A DNA stretch of 31,793 nucleotides from an uncultured bacterium (GCA_905216215.1 CAJMSZ010000024.1:1-31793); one strand, 5' to 3'. Shown: positions 16,075-23,822, counted from the first letter of the stretch. Program-made: numbers and translations. Notes: generated by a model from the sequence alone, not told the origin.

Positions 16075-18066
16075 CTAGCTGCTCACCCGCATATCAAGAT
16101 GAGCCGGGATTTCTGATTCAGGAATCCCTTTCTTTTTCGCATAAGCAAACCAAATGTCCCCAATCAGAGTTTCACCTTCACGTATCAATGCATAGTCTCG
16201 TTTAAATGCTTCTTCCAGGAATGCAAACTCATCTATCTCGATAGCCGCTTCGCATGCTTTTGAATAGAGGCTTTCGTCAGCTTTTAACTCCTCTGACAAA
16301 CTTTGATAGCACGCAAACATTTCCGCATATTTACCTGCTGCAAGCATATAAGTAAAATATTCTTTGTAATATGCCGCGTCCAAATCCGGCCACTTATCCA
16401 AATGTGCCTCTTCCATATAGGAAAGGGCCCTCGGGTTATCTCCTGCCTGTGCTGCGGCAAAGGCCAGATTTCTCCAGAAAATCGGAACATTAACAATGTT
16501 CAGTCCCTCTTTCCAATGTGCAATTCCTGCCTCTTCCTGTCCATCTTCGTAAAGAAGGGAACCAAGCAATAAATGAGCCATCGCATCTTTCGAATTCCTC
16601 TCAAGGCACTCCTCCAGATACGGCTGATACGCTTTATCAACTATAAATGCAGCCGGAAGTTCTGTTTCCTTAAGTTCAGGCAATGTGTGTTTACAGATTA
16701 ATTCCATATACATCATCTGTTCCGGGCCTGCTGTTTCTGCTGGGAAGGAAAACTGTCTTGGAAATAATGGCTGGTTCTCGTGCATCCGACGAACCTGTTC
16801 CAAAGCTCCCCATCCACTTCCCGTATAAAGAAGCTTCGTGCATGGCAAAGATTCCATTTCATGAAAACGCTCATCCATCTGTACAATTTTATCCGCTGGA
16901 AGCGCACTGTTTATTGCTGTCTTCACACACATACCCGCCAAATCATAAGCAATATCTCCCGTGTCCTCTGTATCCAGCATAAGACCTCCAAATGCCTGTG
17001 TAAATGAAATCACATCTCCTGCCGAAAATGCGGTAGTGTGGAGCTGGGTCGGCGCCAGCCCTGCCTGAATCTCTACATAATCACCCTTTCCCGGAACAGA
17101 CAAATAGTCTTTCCAGTGCTGTCCGCCGCCATGAGTTCCCCAGCAGAACATCTTTCTGATGCGAAGGGGCTGTGTAGACCGTTCGAAGAATGCGCTGCCA
17201 TCCCGATAAGTAATACTTTCCCATGGCGAAATCTGTTCCCTTCCATTCTGGAAGAAATATTCACTGGAATACGGGAAATTCTGTGGATAAGACGCATCTT
17301 TTTCCGGAAGCACCGGAAGGTCAGGCATTGTTCCATGTCCAAAGCTGTGCTCAGAGCCCTGCTTTAAGGATTTTGGTTCAATATACATCACTTCCTTCGT
17401 GGAGGAGAATACTCTGCACCCCTCCTCCTCTCGTACCGCAATGTTGGTCCACCAGTACATCGACACATCTTCCTTCGTGTCATTTACAATGGATACATGA
17501 GCAAAAAGCTGTCTGCTGTCATCCGGAAGATGAAAATCAATTTGCCATAATAGCCCCTTGGTTCGCTCATAATCATACATTCTAAGGAATTCGTATCCCT
17601 CTTCATTCACGACTTTCGCAAAGAATACTTTATCGCAAGTAGTAAAAGTATGGCCATACTGAGCCACATTCCATTCAATTCCGCCTGAAAACCATGCATT
17701 TCGTACAGCCAGATTCGCCGGCTGCATGACAGGGTTACGGAAAAGAAGCTCCCTGTTATTCTTCTTATCATACAATGACCACAATCTGCCACCATACTCT
17801 GGCAGAAATTCAGCTTTTAGAAAGTCATTTTCCATGATGACGCATGCCATATCCATTGAACGTTTGTCACGGCTGTATCTGTCTTGGATACGATACGGAA
17901 GCACACGGAATCCGGTATCTGTGCCAAAACGCTCCAGTTCCTCTGGTTTTAATGTTCCATTTCCCACAGGATGGGAATCATGACAACGAGCCCGAAACAT
18001 TGGAAGCGGATTTTCCCCCTCCAAAGGTGCTCCTTGTATATTTATAAAGCCTGTCGTAATCTTCAT
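16075..18066 (-). CDS. DUF5107 domain protein with C-terminal TPR region
   Basis: This is a 663-residue soluble protein with no signal peptide. The N-terminal two thirds match DUF5107, which is thought to have a galactose mutarotase-like sugar-binding fold; recognisable stretches are PEYGGRLWSLYDKKN, GGIEWNVAQYGHT, WGTHGGGQHWKDYLS and EIQAGLAPTQLHTT. The C-terminal third (about 440-650) looks like tetratricopeptide helices, for example AMAHLLLGSLLYEDGQEEAGIAHW. I used the ATG at 18066, which has AGAGGA six bases upstream; the frame opens further at 18123 without support. Such proteins occur in sugar-utilisation clusters and may be glycosidases or mutarotase-like enzymes, but no reaction can be assigned. 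Its place beside nagA and opposite orientation suggest a role in the same pathway. Confidence 0.8.
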   Translation of the reverse strand: MKITTGFINIQGAPLEGENPLPMFRARCHDSHPVGNGTLKPEELERFGTDTGFRVLPYRIQDRYSRDKRSMDMACVIMENDFLKAEFLPEYGGRLWSLYDKKNNRELLFRNPVMQPANLAVRNAWFSGGIEWNVAQYGHTFTTCDKVFFAKVVNEEGYEFLRMYDYERTKGLLWQIDFHLPDDSRQLFAHVSIVNDTKEDVSMYWWTNIAVREEEGCRVFSSTKEVMYIEPKSLKQGSEHSFGHGTMPDLPVLPEKDASYPQNFPYSSEYFFQNGREQISPWESITYRDGSAFFERSTQPLRIRKMFCWGTHGGGQHWKDYLSVPGKGDYVEIQAGLAPTQLHTTAFSAGDVISFTQAFGGLMLDTEDTGDIAYDLAGMCVKTAINSALPADKIVQMDERFHEMESLPCTKLLYTGSGWGALEQVRRMHENQPLFPRQFSFPAETAGPEQMMYMELICKHTLPELKETELPAAFIVDKAYQPYLEECLERNSKDAMAHLLLGSLLYEDGQEEAGIAHWKEGLNIVNVPIFWRNLAFAAAQAGDNPRALSYMEEAHLDKWPDLDAAYYKEYFTYMLAAGKYAEMFACYQSLSEELKADESLYSKACEAAIEIDEFAFLEEAFKRDYALIREGETLIGDIWFAYAKKKGIPESEIPAHLDMRVSS

Positions 18067-18094
18067 TTTTCGTCCTCTTATGTTTTTTATTTGT

Positions 18095-18123
18095 ATGGTA
18101 ACATCTTTCCGCCTATGTTTCAA
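18095..18123 (-). promoter_or_regulatory. Candidate promoter of the DUF5107 gene
   Basis: On the minus strand TTGAAA (18118-18123) and TACCAT (18095-18100) are 17 bases apart. Transcription would start about 20-25 bases before the start codon chosen at 18066. The -10 match is only fair. Confidence 0.35.
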
Positions 18124-18125
18124 TC

Positions 18126-18154
18126 TTGTTTTTTACAATTGTAAATGCTATAAT
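18126..18154 (+). promoter_or_regulatory. Promoter with palindromic operator, upstream of the DtxR-like regulator
   Basis: TTGTTT (18126-18131) and a perfect TATAAT (18149-18154) have a 17-base spacer that contains the perfect 14-base palindrome TTTACAATTGTAAA (18132-18145). A repressor bound there would block polymerase. The leader before the regulator gene would be about 130 bases. Autoregulation by the DtxR-like protein is a reasonable guess. Confidence 0.6.
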
Positions 18155-18240
18155 GTCCGTAAGATAACAAAGTCAAGATTGTGAAGCAAATAACGACTAC
18201 TATCATCGTCGGGGCAAATATTTTTATTACCCCCAATACT

Positions 18241-18274
18241 ACGAAAACAGATTTAATACGAAAACAGATTTAAT
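18241..18274 (+). repeat. Exact 17-base tandem duplication before the DtxR-like gene
   Basis: The unit ACGAAAACAGATTTAAT occurs at 18241-18257 and again at 18258-18274, immediately upstream of the AAGGGGG ribosome binding site. It may be a recent slippage duplication or a repeated binding site. Confidence 0.8.
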
Positions 18275-18288
18275 ATAAGGGGGTTAAT

Positions 18289-18666
18289 ATGCAAATCGGC
18301 AAATCATCTGAAAATTATTTGGAAACCATATTGATGCTCAGTAAACAGTTACCTGTAGTTCGCTCCATTGATATTGCTTCTGAGCTGAATTTTTCTAAGC
18401 CAAGCGTCAGCGTAGCCATGAAGCATCTGCGCGAAGATGGATGTATCGAAGTAAATCCTTCCGGCTTCATTACACTGACACCAAAGGGAATGGAAATTGC
18501 TTCCACCATCTATGAACGTCACACTGTCCTTTCAAAATGGCTGATTTCTCTTGGGGTAGACCCGGAAGTGGCAACAGCAGATGCATGTGAGATGGAACAC
18601 CACATCAGCCCGGAAAGTTTTCAGGCTATGAAGGCATTTATCGAAAAACATTCAAAGGAATCATAG
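18289..18666 (+). CDS. DtxR/MntR-family metal-dependent transcriptional regulator (short form)
   Basis: The 125-residue protein has the DtxR layout: a winged helix (SSENYLETILMLSKQLPVVRSIDIASELNFSKPSVSVAMKHL in residues 5-47), a GFITLTPKG wing, and a helical metal-binding and dimer domain, with CEMEHHISPESF near residue 105 carrying Cys, Glu and His ligands of the type that bind Fe(II) or Mn(II). The SH3-like third domain of DtxR is absent, as in MntR. The target is unknown; no metal transporter adjoins it, though a palindromic operator lies in its own promoter. AAGGGGG precedes the ATG. It ends 40 bases before the hairpin repeat. Confidence 0.88.
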   Translation: MQIGKSSENYLETILMLSKQLPVVRSIDIASELNFSKPSVSVAMKHLREDGCIEVNPSGFITLTPKGMEIASTIYERHTVLSKWLISLGVDPEVATADACEMEHHISPESFQAMKAFIEKHSKES

Positions 18667-18703
18667 CTTGACCATCTATAGCTTCTATGGAAATAACACA
18701 AAC

Positions 18704-18779
18704 TATGAGAAACACGCTTCGCGAGTTTCTCAAGTTATCGCGGCAGTCGCCAAGGTCTCGTGCAAGCACGGACTTTGGC
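18704..18779 (+). repeat. Dispersed hairpin repeat, copy 2
   Basis: Positions 18704-18751 are the exact reverse complement of window bases 1-48. Hairpin one is 18707-18731, with seven-base arms and an inner CGC-TTC-GCG. Hairpin two is 18749-18779, a GC-rich imperfect stem. The stretch after it (to 18792) contains GCTCGTTGCTCGC, whose reverse begins GCGAGCA like the other element at 24521. It is non-coding, much more GC-rich than its surroundings, and sits between two gene blocks. Confidence 0.85.
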
Positions 18780-18798
18780 TCGTTGCTCGCGTAAATTT

Positions 18799-18840
18799 AA
18801 AAAGACTGGACTTCAGGTCATCCCTGAATCCAGTCTTTCT
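18799..18840. terminator. Bidirectional terminator after rpsR
   Basis: A stem of about 16 pairs with one bulge (18801-18817 with 18823-18838) has A-rich and T-rich flanks on both sides. It ends the minus-strand rpsF-ssb-rpsR operon and anything reading in from the DtxR-like gene. Confidence 0.88.
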
Positions 18841-18855
18841 TATTTCTCAATCAAA

Positions 18856-19119
18856 TTAATCCTGAACGTACGGCATTAAAGCAATATGTCTTGCTCTCTT
18901 GATTGCTACTGTAAGAGCTCTCTGATGTTTTGCACAGTTTCCTGTAATTCTTCTTGGAAGAATTTTTCCTCTTTCAGAAACATATTTCTTTAACTTTGCA
19001 ACATCTTTGTAATCGATCTCATTATTTTCTTTTCCACAGAATACACAAACTTTTTTTCTTCTGCGTCCGCCTCTTCTCTTCATTGGAGAATCTGGTCTAT
19101 TTCCTTTTTCGAATGCCAT
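18856..19119 (-). CDS. rpsR: 30S ribosomal protein bS18
   Basis: The 87-residue protein has the bS18 core (DYKDVAKLKKYVSERGKILPRRITGNCAKHQRALTVAIKRARHIALMPYV) and an N-terminal basic extension with a VCVFCGKE Cys pair typical of Firmicutes. It binds 16S rRNA with bS6. I used the ATG at 19119, which has AAAGGAG eight bases upstream; the frame extends to 19152 without support. Last gene of rpsF-ssb-rpsR. Confidence 0.97.
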   Translation of the reverse strand: MAFEKGNRPDSPMKRRGGRRRKKVCVFCGKENNEIDYKDVAKLKKYVSERGKILPRRITGNCAKHQRALTVAIKRARHIALMPYVQD

Positions 19120-19151
19120 GTCTGCACATCTCCTTTCGACAAAACTCTGCA

Positions 19152-19586
19152 TTAATTAAATGGTAATTCCTCATCAATTCCATCTGGAATATTCATGAAG
19201 CCGTCACCTGCGTCAACGCTCGGTGCCGGTGCCGGGTTTGTCTGATAAGATTGTGCGCCGCTTGCATTCTTGCTTTCAGCAAATTCCTGCTCCTCAACAA
19301 CAACTTCTGTTGTATATACCTTCACACCATCCTTGTTGGTATAGCTTCCGGTCTGGATACGGCCACTTACTGTAATACGCATTCCCTGGCGGAAATAACG
19401 TTCTGTAAATTCTGCGCTCTTTCCAAACACAACACAGTTAATAAAATCTGCGCTCTGTTCTCCATCACGACGGAATCTGCGGTCTACAGCCAATGTATAT
19501 CTTGCAATAGCGAGAGCATTCTCACCTTGTGAATATCTTACTTCAGGATCTCTTGTCAGACGTCCCATTAAAACTACTTTATTCAT
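19152..19586 (-). CDS. ssb: Single-stranded DNA-binding protein
   Basis: The 144-residue protein has the SSB OB-fold: MNKVVLMGRLTRDPEVRYS, then IARYTLAVDR, FINCVVFGKSAEFTERYFRQGMRITVSGRIQTGSYTNKDG in residues 1-85. A Pro/Ala/Ser linker leads to the acidic C-terminal tip DEELPFN, the peptide that recruits repair and replication proteins. It lies between rpsF and rpsR, 13 bases after rpsF, the usual Firmicutes order. A primary replication SSB is therefore the simplest call; DnaB is encoded 12 kb away on the same strand. Confidence 0.97.
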   Translation of the reverse strand: MNKVVLMGRLTRDPEVRYSQGENALAIARYTLAVDRRFRRDGEQSADFINCVVFGKSAEFTERYFRQGMRITVSGRIQTGSYTNKDGVKVYTTEVVVEEQEFAESKNASGAQSYQTNPAPAPSVDAGDGFMNIPDGIDEELPFN

Positions 19587-19599
19587 ACGTTGCCTCTTT

Positions 19600-19887
19600 C
19601 TAAGCTTCCTGTTTCACGCATAAATATCTGATAACACCATCCATGATACGAATTCTCTGTTCGATTTCGCCCGGTGTTGTTGTTTCAGATTCGAAGTGGA
19701 TGAAGTAGTAAAATCCTTCTTTCATTTTCTGGATTTCGTAAGCTAATTTTTTCTTGCCCCACTCTTCAACTTCTGTTACGTTTCCACCAAAACGTGTTAC
19801 AAGTGCCTGTACTTTTTCAATCACCTGTGCTCTGGCGTCGTCTTCGAGTTTTGCGCTGACAACAACTGCTAATTCATATTTGCTCAT
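19600..19887 (-). CDS. rpsF: 30S ribosomal protein bS6
   Basis: This 95-residue protein starts SKYELAVVVSAKLEDDARAQVIEKVQALVTRFGG and contains WGKKKLAYEIQKMKEGFYYFIHFES, both diagnostic of bS6. It pairs with bS18 on the 30S platform. I chose ATG 19887, with AAGGAGG nine bases upstream, over the in-frame GTG three codons before. It is the first gene of the operon; a promoter lies at 19966-19994 and a possible regulatory hairpin in the leader at 19908-19931. Confidence 0.97.
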   Translation of the reverse strand: MSKYELAVVVSAKLEDDARAQVIEKVQALVTRFGGNVTEVEEWGKKKLAYEIQKMKEGFYYFIHFESETTTPGEIEQRIRIMDGVIRYLCVKQEA

Positions 19888-19907
19888 GTCCTGCACCTCC
19901 TTATGGT

Positions 19908-19931
19908 CTCTGGCTCCCGTACCCTATGACG
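19908..19931 (-). promoter_or_regulatory. Hairpin in the rpsF leader, candidate bS6:bS18 autoregulatory site
   Basis: On the minus strand CCCGT and ACGGG pair around a short loop in the leader between the promoter and the rpsF ribosome binding site. rpsF operons of many bacteria carry a leader RNA bound by the bS6:bS18 pair. The location fits, but I could not verify its conserved loop and bulge bases, so this is a candidate only. Confidence 0.35.
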
Positions 19932-19965
19932 GGAACAAGGATTAAATAGTATATCACAATTTCAT

Positions 19966-19994
19966 ACTATAACATAGTCCATGTCCATTTGCAA
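19966..19994 (-). promoter_or_regulatory. Promoter of rpsF-ssb-rpsR
   Basis: On the minus strand TTGCAA (19989-19994) and TATAGT (19966-19971) are separated by 17 bases. Transcription would start about 75 bases upstream of rpsF, leaving a leader long enough for the hairpin noted there. Confidence 0.65.
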
Positions 19995-20009
19995 GGATTT
20001 TTTCTTCCT

Positions 20010-20213
20010 CTATACAAGTTTTTTTCGTATCTCTCTTGTATTCTTTTCTACCATTTTTCTGGACACCATCACCTGATGTGAACACCCCATGCATTTCAGC
20101 CGGAAGTCCGCTCCCACTCTCAGGATTTCCCATTCCTGGCTTCCGCATGGATGAGGCTTCTTCATCTTGATAATATCCCCCACCTCAAAATTTCTATCTA
20201 ATTTATTCGTCAT
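20010..20213 (-). CDS. DUF951 domain protein
   Basis: This is a 67-residue basic protein of the small DUF951 family: an NFEVGDIIKMKKPHPCGSQEWEILRVGADFRLKC core followed by GCSHQVMVSR. The paired Cys (CGS and CMGC) may bind zinc, and the fold resembles a small beta-barrel nucleic-acid or ribosome-associated domain, though no function is established. It starts immediately after the sortase stop and probably is co-transcribed with it; in many Firmicutes this family sits just upstream of rpsF, as here. Confidence 0.85.
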   Translation of the reverse strand: MTNKLDRNFEVGDIIKMKKPHPCGSQEWEILRVGADFRLKCMGCSHQVMVSRKMVEKNTREIRKKLV

Positions 20214-21017
20214 TTAATTTCCACCATTTTCCTCTACTTTTACACCATGTACAACAAATCGGTCATCATTATCATCCTTTGTACAGGTAGAAAGAGTAAC
20301 AACCTCTGCATCCACAGTAGGATTTACACCCGTATCATAATTACTGATACTCTTTGTAATCTGCAGGAACATTTCAAAACTGGCATCGTTTTCAAACTGG
20401 TATGTATAACTTTCAGAAGTATCCTTCACAACGCCCGCACTGTATATCTGATACTTGATTTCTCTTCCATCCGGTGTATAAATATAGAAGTACGGATGCG
20501 CTTCCCAGAAATCTTTGTCTGCGTAACTGTCCAGCTCATTGAACATGGTTCCATTATACATATAATGTCCATAAATAAGTGTATTCTTATCATTGAAATC
20601 CGGGTTGTTATATGCATTGACAAAAATCGTTCCTACCGTATTATCATAACCTTTAAATGTTTTATAGAGGTATTCATCATTATCCTTTCCCTGAACAACC
20701 GGATAATTAATAACTTCCGGTGCCTCAAAATGAATCCATGCCACCACATCCGGATTTATTTCCTTTAATGCATCAAAATCCACATCTATCAGATGCCCCT
20801 GTTCCTTATCATCACCATTGGTCACAGCCAGCTTCACAATCTCCTCATACTCGGACTCTCCCTTATGATAACCAGAATATATCTGAAACAGCTTGAATCC
20901 CGAAAAACAGAAAACTCCCAGTGCCATGAACAGCACAAGCGTGGAAATCACTCTTCCAACTGTCCATTTCTTTTTCTTTCTTCTTCCTCTTCTGTAATGT
21001 TTCTTTTGACGTTCCAT
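20214..21017 (-). CDS. srtB: Class B sortase
   Basis: This 267-residue membrane-anchored transpeptidase has a basic N-terminus, one membrane segment (about 22-45) and an extracellular catalytic domain. His 151 is in IYGHYMYNGTMF, Cys 245 in TLSTC and Arg 253 in DDRFVVHG, the full sortase triad with class B spacing. It would attach surface proteins or pilins to the cell wall, but no sorting-signal substrate is in this window. I used the ATG at 21017; the frame continues to 21077 over the candidate promoter. The call as srtB is by class and does not imply the iron-heme role known from Staphylococcus. Confidence 0.92.
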   Translation of the reverse strand: MERQKKHYRRGRRKKKKWTVGRVISTLVLFMALGVFCFSGFKLFQIYSGYHKGESEYEEIVKLAVTNGDDKEQGHLIDVDFDALKEINPDVVAWIHFEAPEVINYPVVQGKDNDEYLYKTFKGYDNTVGTIFVNAYNNPDFNDKNTLIYGHYMYNGTMFNELDSYADKDFWEAHPYFYIYTPDGREIKYQIYSAGVVKDTSESYTYQFENDASFEMFLQITKSISNYDTGVNPTVDAEVVTLSTCTKDDNDDRFVVHGVKVEENGGN

Positions 21018-21048
21018 ATAACACAATATCCTTTCCTTCTTTCTCTCT

Positions 21049-21077
21049 ACCTTAGTAAAAAAATGGCCTTCTGTCAA
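21049..21077 (-). promoter_or_regulatory. Candidate promoter of sortase B and DUF951
   Basis: On the minus strand a perfect TTGACA (21072-21077) is followed after 17 bases by TAAGGT (21049-21054). Transcription would start about 25 bases upstream of the sortase start codon. Confidence 0.5.
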
Positions 21078-21176
21078 GCAATTAGAATTTTATATTTTTT
21101 TATAAACTGTTAATTGATTCTTAAGCCGACAGGCGTACAATATACTTATCATACCAATCGAAAGGAATGCTTCATT

Positions 21177-21572
21177 ATGAAAGAAAAATTTTTACGTTTT
21201 ATGCAGGGACGTTACGGAATAGATACTTTCGGGCGTTTTCTTCTGGGCTCTGCGTTGGTATCTTATTTGCTTTATATGTTTATCGGAAAGAGCCTGCTTT
21301 ACTTTCTCGCGCTTATTTTCCTTTGCTATGCTTATTTCCGAATGTTTTCAAAGGATATATATAAGCGTTCCTCTGAAAATCAAAACTTTTTGAAGAAAAC
21401 CGCAGGTATCCGCCGCGTATGGGCAGGCAGAAAATACCACTTCCAGCAGATGCGTGCATTTCATATTTATAAATGCCCGACCTGCAAACAGAAAATTCGA
21501 ATTCCGCGTGGAAAGGGACGCATTGAAATCCGTTGTCCAAAATGTAACAGCACCTTTATCAGACACAGCTAG
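21177..21572 (+). CDS. Small membrane protein with C-terminal zinc ribbon
   Basis: The 131-residue protein has one or two membrane segments (about residues 20-60, LLGSALVSYLLYMFIGKSLLYFLALIFLCYAYF), a basic stretch, and a C-terminal zinc ribbon: CPTCKQKIRIPRGKGRIEIRCPKC with four Cys. I do not recognise a named function; such proteins are common and uncharacterised in Lachnospiraceae. The ATG at 21177 has AAAGGAA ten bases upstream. It lies alone between the divergent sortase and the molybdoenzyme. Confidence 0.78.
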   Translation: MKEKFLRFMQGRYGIDTFGRFLLGSALVSYLLYMFIGKSLLYFLALIFLCYAYFRMFSKDIYKRSSENQNFLKKTAGIRRVWAGRKYHFQQMRAFHIYKCPTCKQKIRIPRGKGRIEIRCPKCNSTFIRHS

Positions 21573-21690
21573 TTTTTATATATAAGAATTTCAAATAGCA
21601 TCTATCATATATAGAAATTTTTAATTGGACTTAAATTTGAACTCCTTTTAAACTTATTACAGATAAGTAATAATTTTAAAAATATTAAGG

Positions 21691-21709
21691 ATTCTCTGCC
21701 TCAGAGAAT
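21691..21709 (+). promoter_or_regulatory. Perfect hairpin adjoining the ribosome binding site of the molybdoenzyme gene
   Basis: ATTCTCTG and CAGAGAAT form a perfect eight-base stem with a three-base loop, and the AAGGAGG ribosome binding site begins two to three bases after it. It may be a translational control element or an RNA 5' stabiliser; no T run follows, so it is not a terminator. Confidence 0.6.
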
Positions 21710-21725
21710 ACAAGGAGGAATCAAC

Positions 21726-23822
21726 ATGATTGTTAACAGAATCTGCGGAATGTGTCAGGGTGGCTGTCAGGTAAATGTTACCATTGAAGACGGAAAGATT
21801 GTAAAGGTTCAGCCCGACTTAACTTCACCCAAAGGACGGCTTTGTGTCAGAGGTGCACTTGCCCCGACCTTATTATACAGCCAGTCCCGTCTGACCGTTC
21901 CATTAATACGTGACGGAGAAAAAGGCGAGGGCAAATTCCGTGAAGCCACATGGGATGAAGCATTTACATATGCTGCAGAATTATTAAAGAAAACTTCCGA
22001 AAAATATGGTGCCCGTTCACTGGCATCTTTTCTTGGACGTGGTGTCCTTGGAATGCCTGTGGGACGTATTCTTTCCGGTGGGAAGTCCCCATCTTTGATG
22101 GAACGACTTGGTTCACCTAACAGTTTTAATGTAGCCTCTATCTGTAATATGGCTTCCAGCACAGTCACTCCGGTTACAACTTCAGGACTGAACACCCGCG
22201 TAATGGTACAGGATATTCCACACAGCGATTATATCTTCGCATGGGGAAAAGACTCCACTACGGATGACGGACCTCAGATGGCCATTAAAAGTATCAAGGC
22301 GGCCAAAGAACGCGGTGCAAAGCTCATTGTCATTGACCCTCGTCAGAGCGGCATCGGTGAGTTGGCAGACCTTTGGGTCCCGGTCATCCCAGGTTCCGAC
22401 GGGGCACTTGCACTGGCTATGTTGAAATTAATCATCGAATCAGAACGTTATGACAAGGAATTTGTCCGTGACTACACTCGCGGCTTTGATGAGTTCAAAG
22501 CATATTTGAATACACTCACACTAGAACAACTTTCTGCATGGTGCGGAGTATCTTGCGATACAATCAGACATCTCACAGATATCTTCTGTTCTACTGAGAA
22601 AATTTCCCTCGTTTCCTATACAGGACTGGAATATCAGCTCAGTGGAATCCAGAATAACCGTGCCATTTTTACCCTCTGGGCAATCACAGGCAAACTGGAT
22701 GTAGAAGGTGGTATTTATTTAAATTGTGAACACGTACCAACATTTCAATTGAAAGAACTTCCAACGGACAATAAGCCAATCGGAATGGACGATTTCCCAA
22801 TGTTCTACAAATTCATGGGCGCCGGACAGTTCTGTCGTTTTCCAAAAGCAGTACTGGAAGATGACCCTTACCCTGTACGTGCACTCATTGTAGTAGGCGG
22901 CTCTCCGGTGCTTACCTTCCCCGATAGTGAGAAATGGCGGGAAGTATACAAGAAGCTAGATTGTCTGATTGTCTCTGACCGTTATCCAACTGAAGACTCC
23001 CGCTACGCAGACGTCGTATTCCCATCATGCACATTATTTGAAACCTACAAACCGGTTGTGGGGGCAGACGGCAAAATGGGATTGATTGAGCCATCCATTG
23101 AACCAGTAGGAGAATGCCGTGATGACGTACTCATCTTGGCCGGCATTGCGAAAAAACTTGGTGTAGGTGATGACTATCCTGGTAATGTAGAAGAATTAAA
23201 GACCTGGCTTTGTGAGTCTCTTCCGCCTTACGCTGGTGACTTTGGCAACAGTAACAAGAAAGCAGAAAGAATTTATCAGAAATACAAAACAGGAGACTTA
23301 AGAGCCGATGGTAAACCTGGTTTCCCTACTCCTTCAGGAAAATTCGAAATCTGTTCTGTCTATCTGGAAGAAAATGGATTTACACCATATCCTGAATACA
23401 AGGACATCCGTTCCATTCCAGAATTAAATAAACCAGAATTTCCGTTTACCTTAACAACCGGTGCAAGAAGTATGCATCGTATGGGCGTATTCGGTGCAAA
23501 TCTTCCAGGTGTTGCAAAGGTAGAACCTTATCCGTATATGGATTTAAGTCCTGAAGATTCAGAAGAATTAAGCATTGCCGATGGAGATTGGGCACAGGTA
23601 ACTACACCATTCGGAACAGGCATATTTAAGACCCGTGTCTGCGGAATTACGAGACACTGTATCCATATTCCTCACGGTGGTGGAAGTGAATATATGCCGC
23701 CTGCATGGCGTATGGGAAATGTAAATGTTCTTACCAGCCTTGACTACAATGATCCAATTACCGGATTTGTTACCATGAAATCGGTTCCGTGCCGTGTCGA
23801 AAAATCGGACTACAAAGAATAA
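21726..23822 (+). CDS. Molybdopterin-dependent oxidoreductase (DMSO reductase family), stand-alone
   Basis: This is a 698-residue cytoplasmic enzyme with no Tat signal. An N-terminal [4Fe-4S] site has Cys 7, 10, 14 and 40 (CGMCQGGC and GRLCVRG). The molybdopterin-binding body follows: TWDEAFTYAAELLKKTSEKYG, FAWGKDSTTDDGPQMA, VIDPRQSGIGELADLWVPVIPGSDGALALAMLKLI, LIVSDRYPTEDSRYADVVFPSCTLFE, and a C-terminal dihydromolybdopterin domain (FPFTLTTGARSMHRMG, GDWAQVTTPFGTGIFKTRVCGITR). A Cys near residue 140 (ASICNMAS) is the likely molybdenum or tungsten ligand, in place of Ser or Sec. No partner iron-sulphur or membrane subunit is beside it. Members of this branch reduce or hydrate unusual substrates; the substrate here is unknown. 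AAGGAGG precedes the ATG. Confidence 0.92.
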   Translation: MIVNRICGMCQGGCQVNVTIEDGKIVKVQPDLTSPKGRLCVRGALAPTLLYSQSRLTVPLIRDGEKGEGKFREATWDEAFTYAAELLKKTSEKYGARSLASFLGRGVLGMPVGRILSGGKSPSLMERLGSPNSFNVASICNMASSTVTPVTTSGLNTRVMVQDIPHSDYIFAWGKDSTTDDGPQMAIKSIKAAKERGAKLIVIDPRQSGIGELADLWVPVIPGSDGALALAMLKLIIESERYDKEFVRDYTRGFDEFKAYLNTLTLEQLSAWCGVSCDTIRHLTDIFCSTEKISLVSYTGLEYQLSGIQNNRAIFTLWAITGKLDVEGGIYLNCEHVPTFQLKELPTDNKPIGMDDFPMFYKFMGAGQFCRFPKAVLEDDPYPVRALIVVGGSPVLTFPDSEKWREVYKKLDCLIVSDRYPTEDSRYADVVFPSCTLFETYKPVVGADGKMGLIEPSIEPVGECRDDVLILAGIAKKLGVGDDYPGNVEELKTWLCESLPPYAGDFGNSNKKAERIYQKYKTGDLRADGKPGFPTPSGKFEICSVYLEENGFTPYPEYKDIRSIPELNKPEFPFTLTTGARSMHRMGVFGANLPGVAKVEPYPYMDLSPEDSEELSIADGDWAQVTTPFGTGIFKTRVCGITRHCIHIPHGGGSEYMPPAWRMGNVNVLTSLDYNDPITGFVTMKSVPCRVEKSDYKE

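Noticed and set aside
18160..18240. Manganese (yybP-ykoY) riboswitch in the leader of the DtxR-like gene
   Set aside because: A GGGG/CCCC stem is visible around 18211-18236, but I could not find the conserved loops of that riboswitch, so no call is made.
21809..22195. A long open frame antisense to the molybdoenzyme
   Set aside because: It is a shadow of the strongly supported plus-strand gene, with no ribosome binding site or family similarity.
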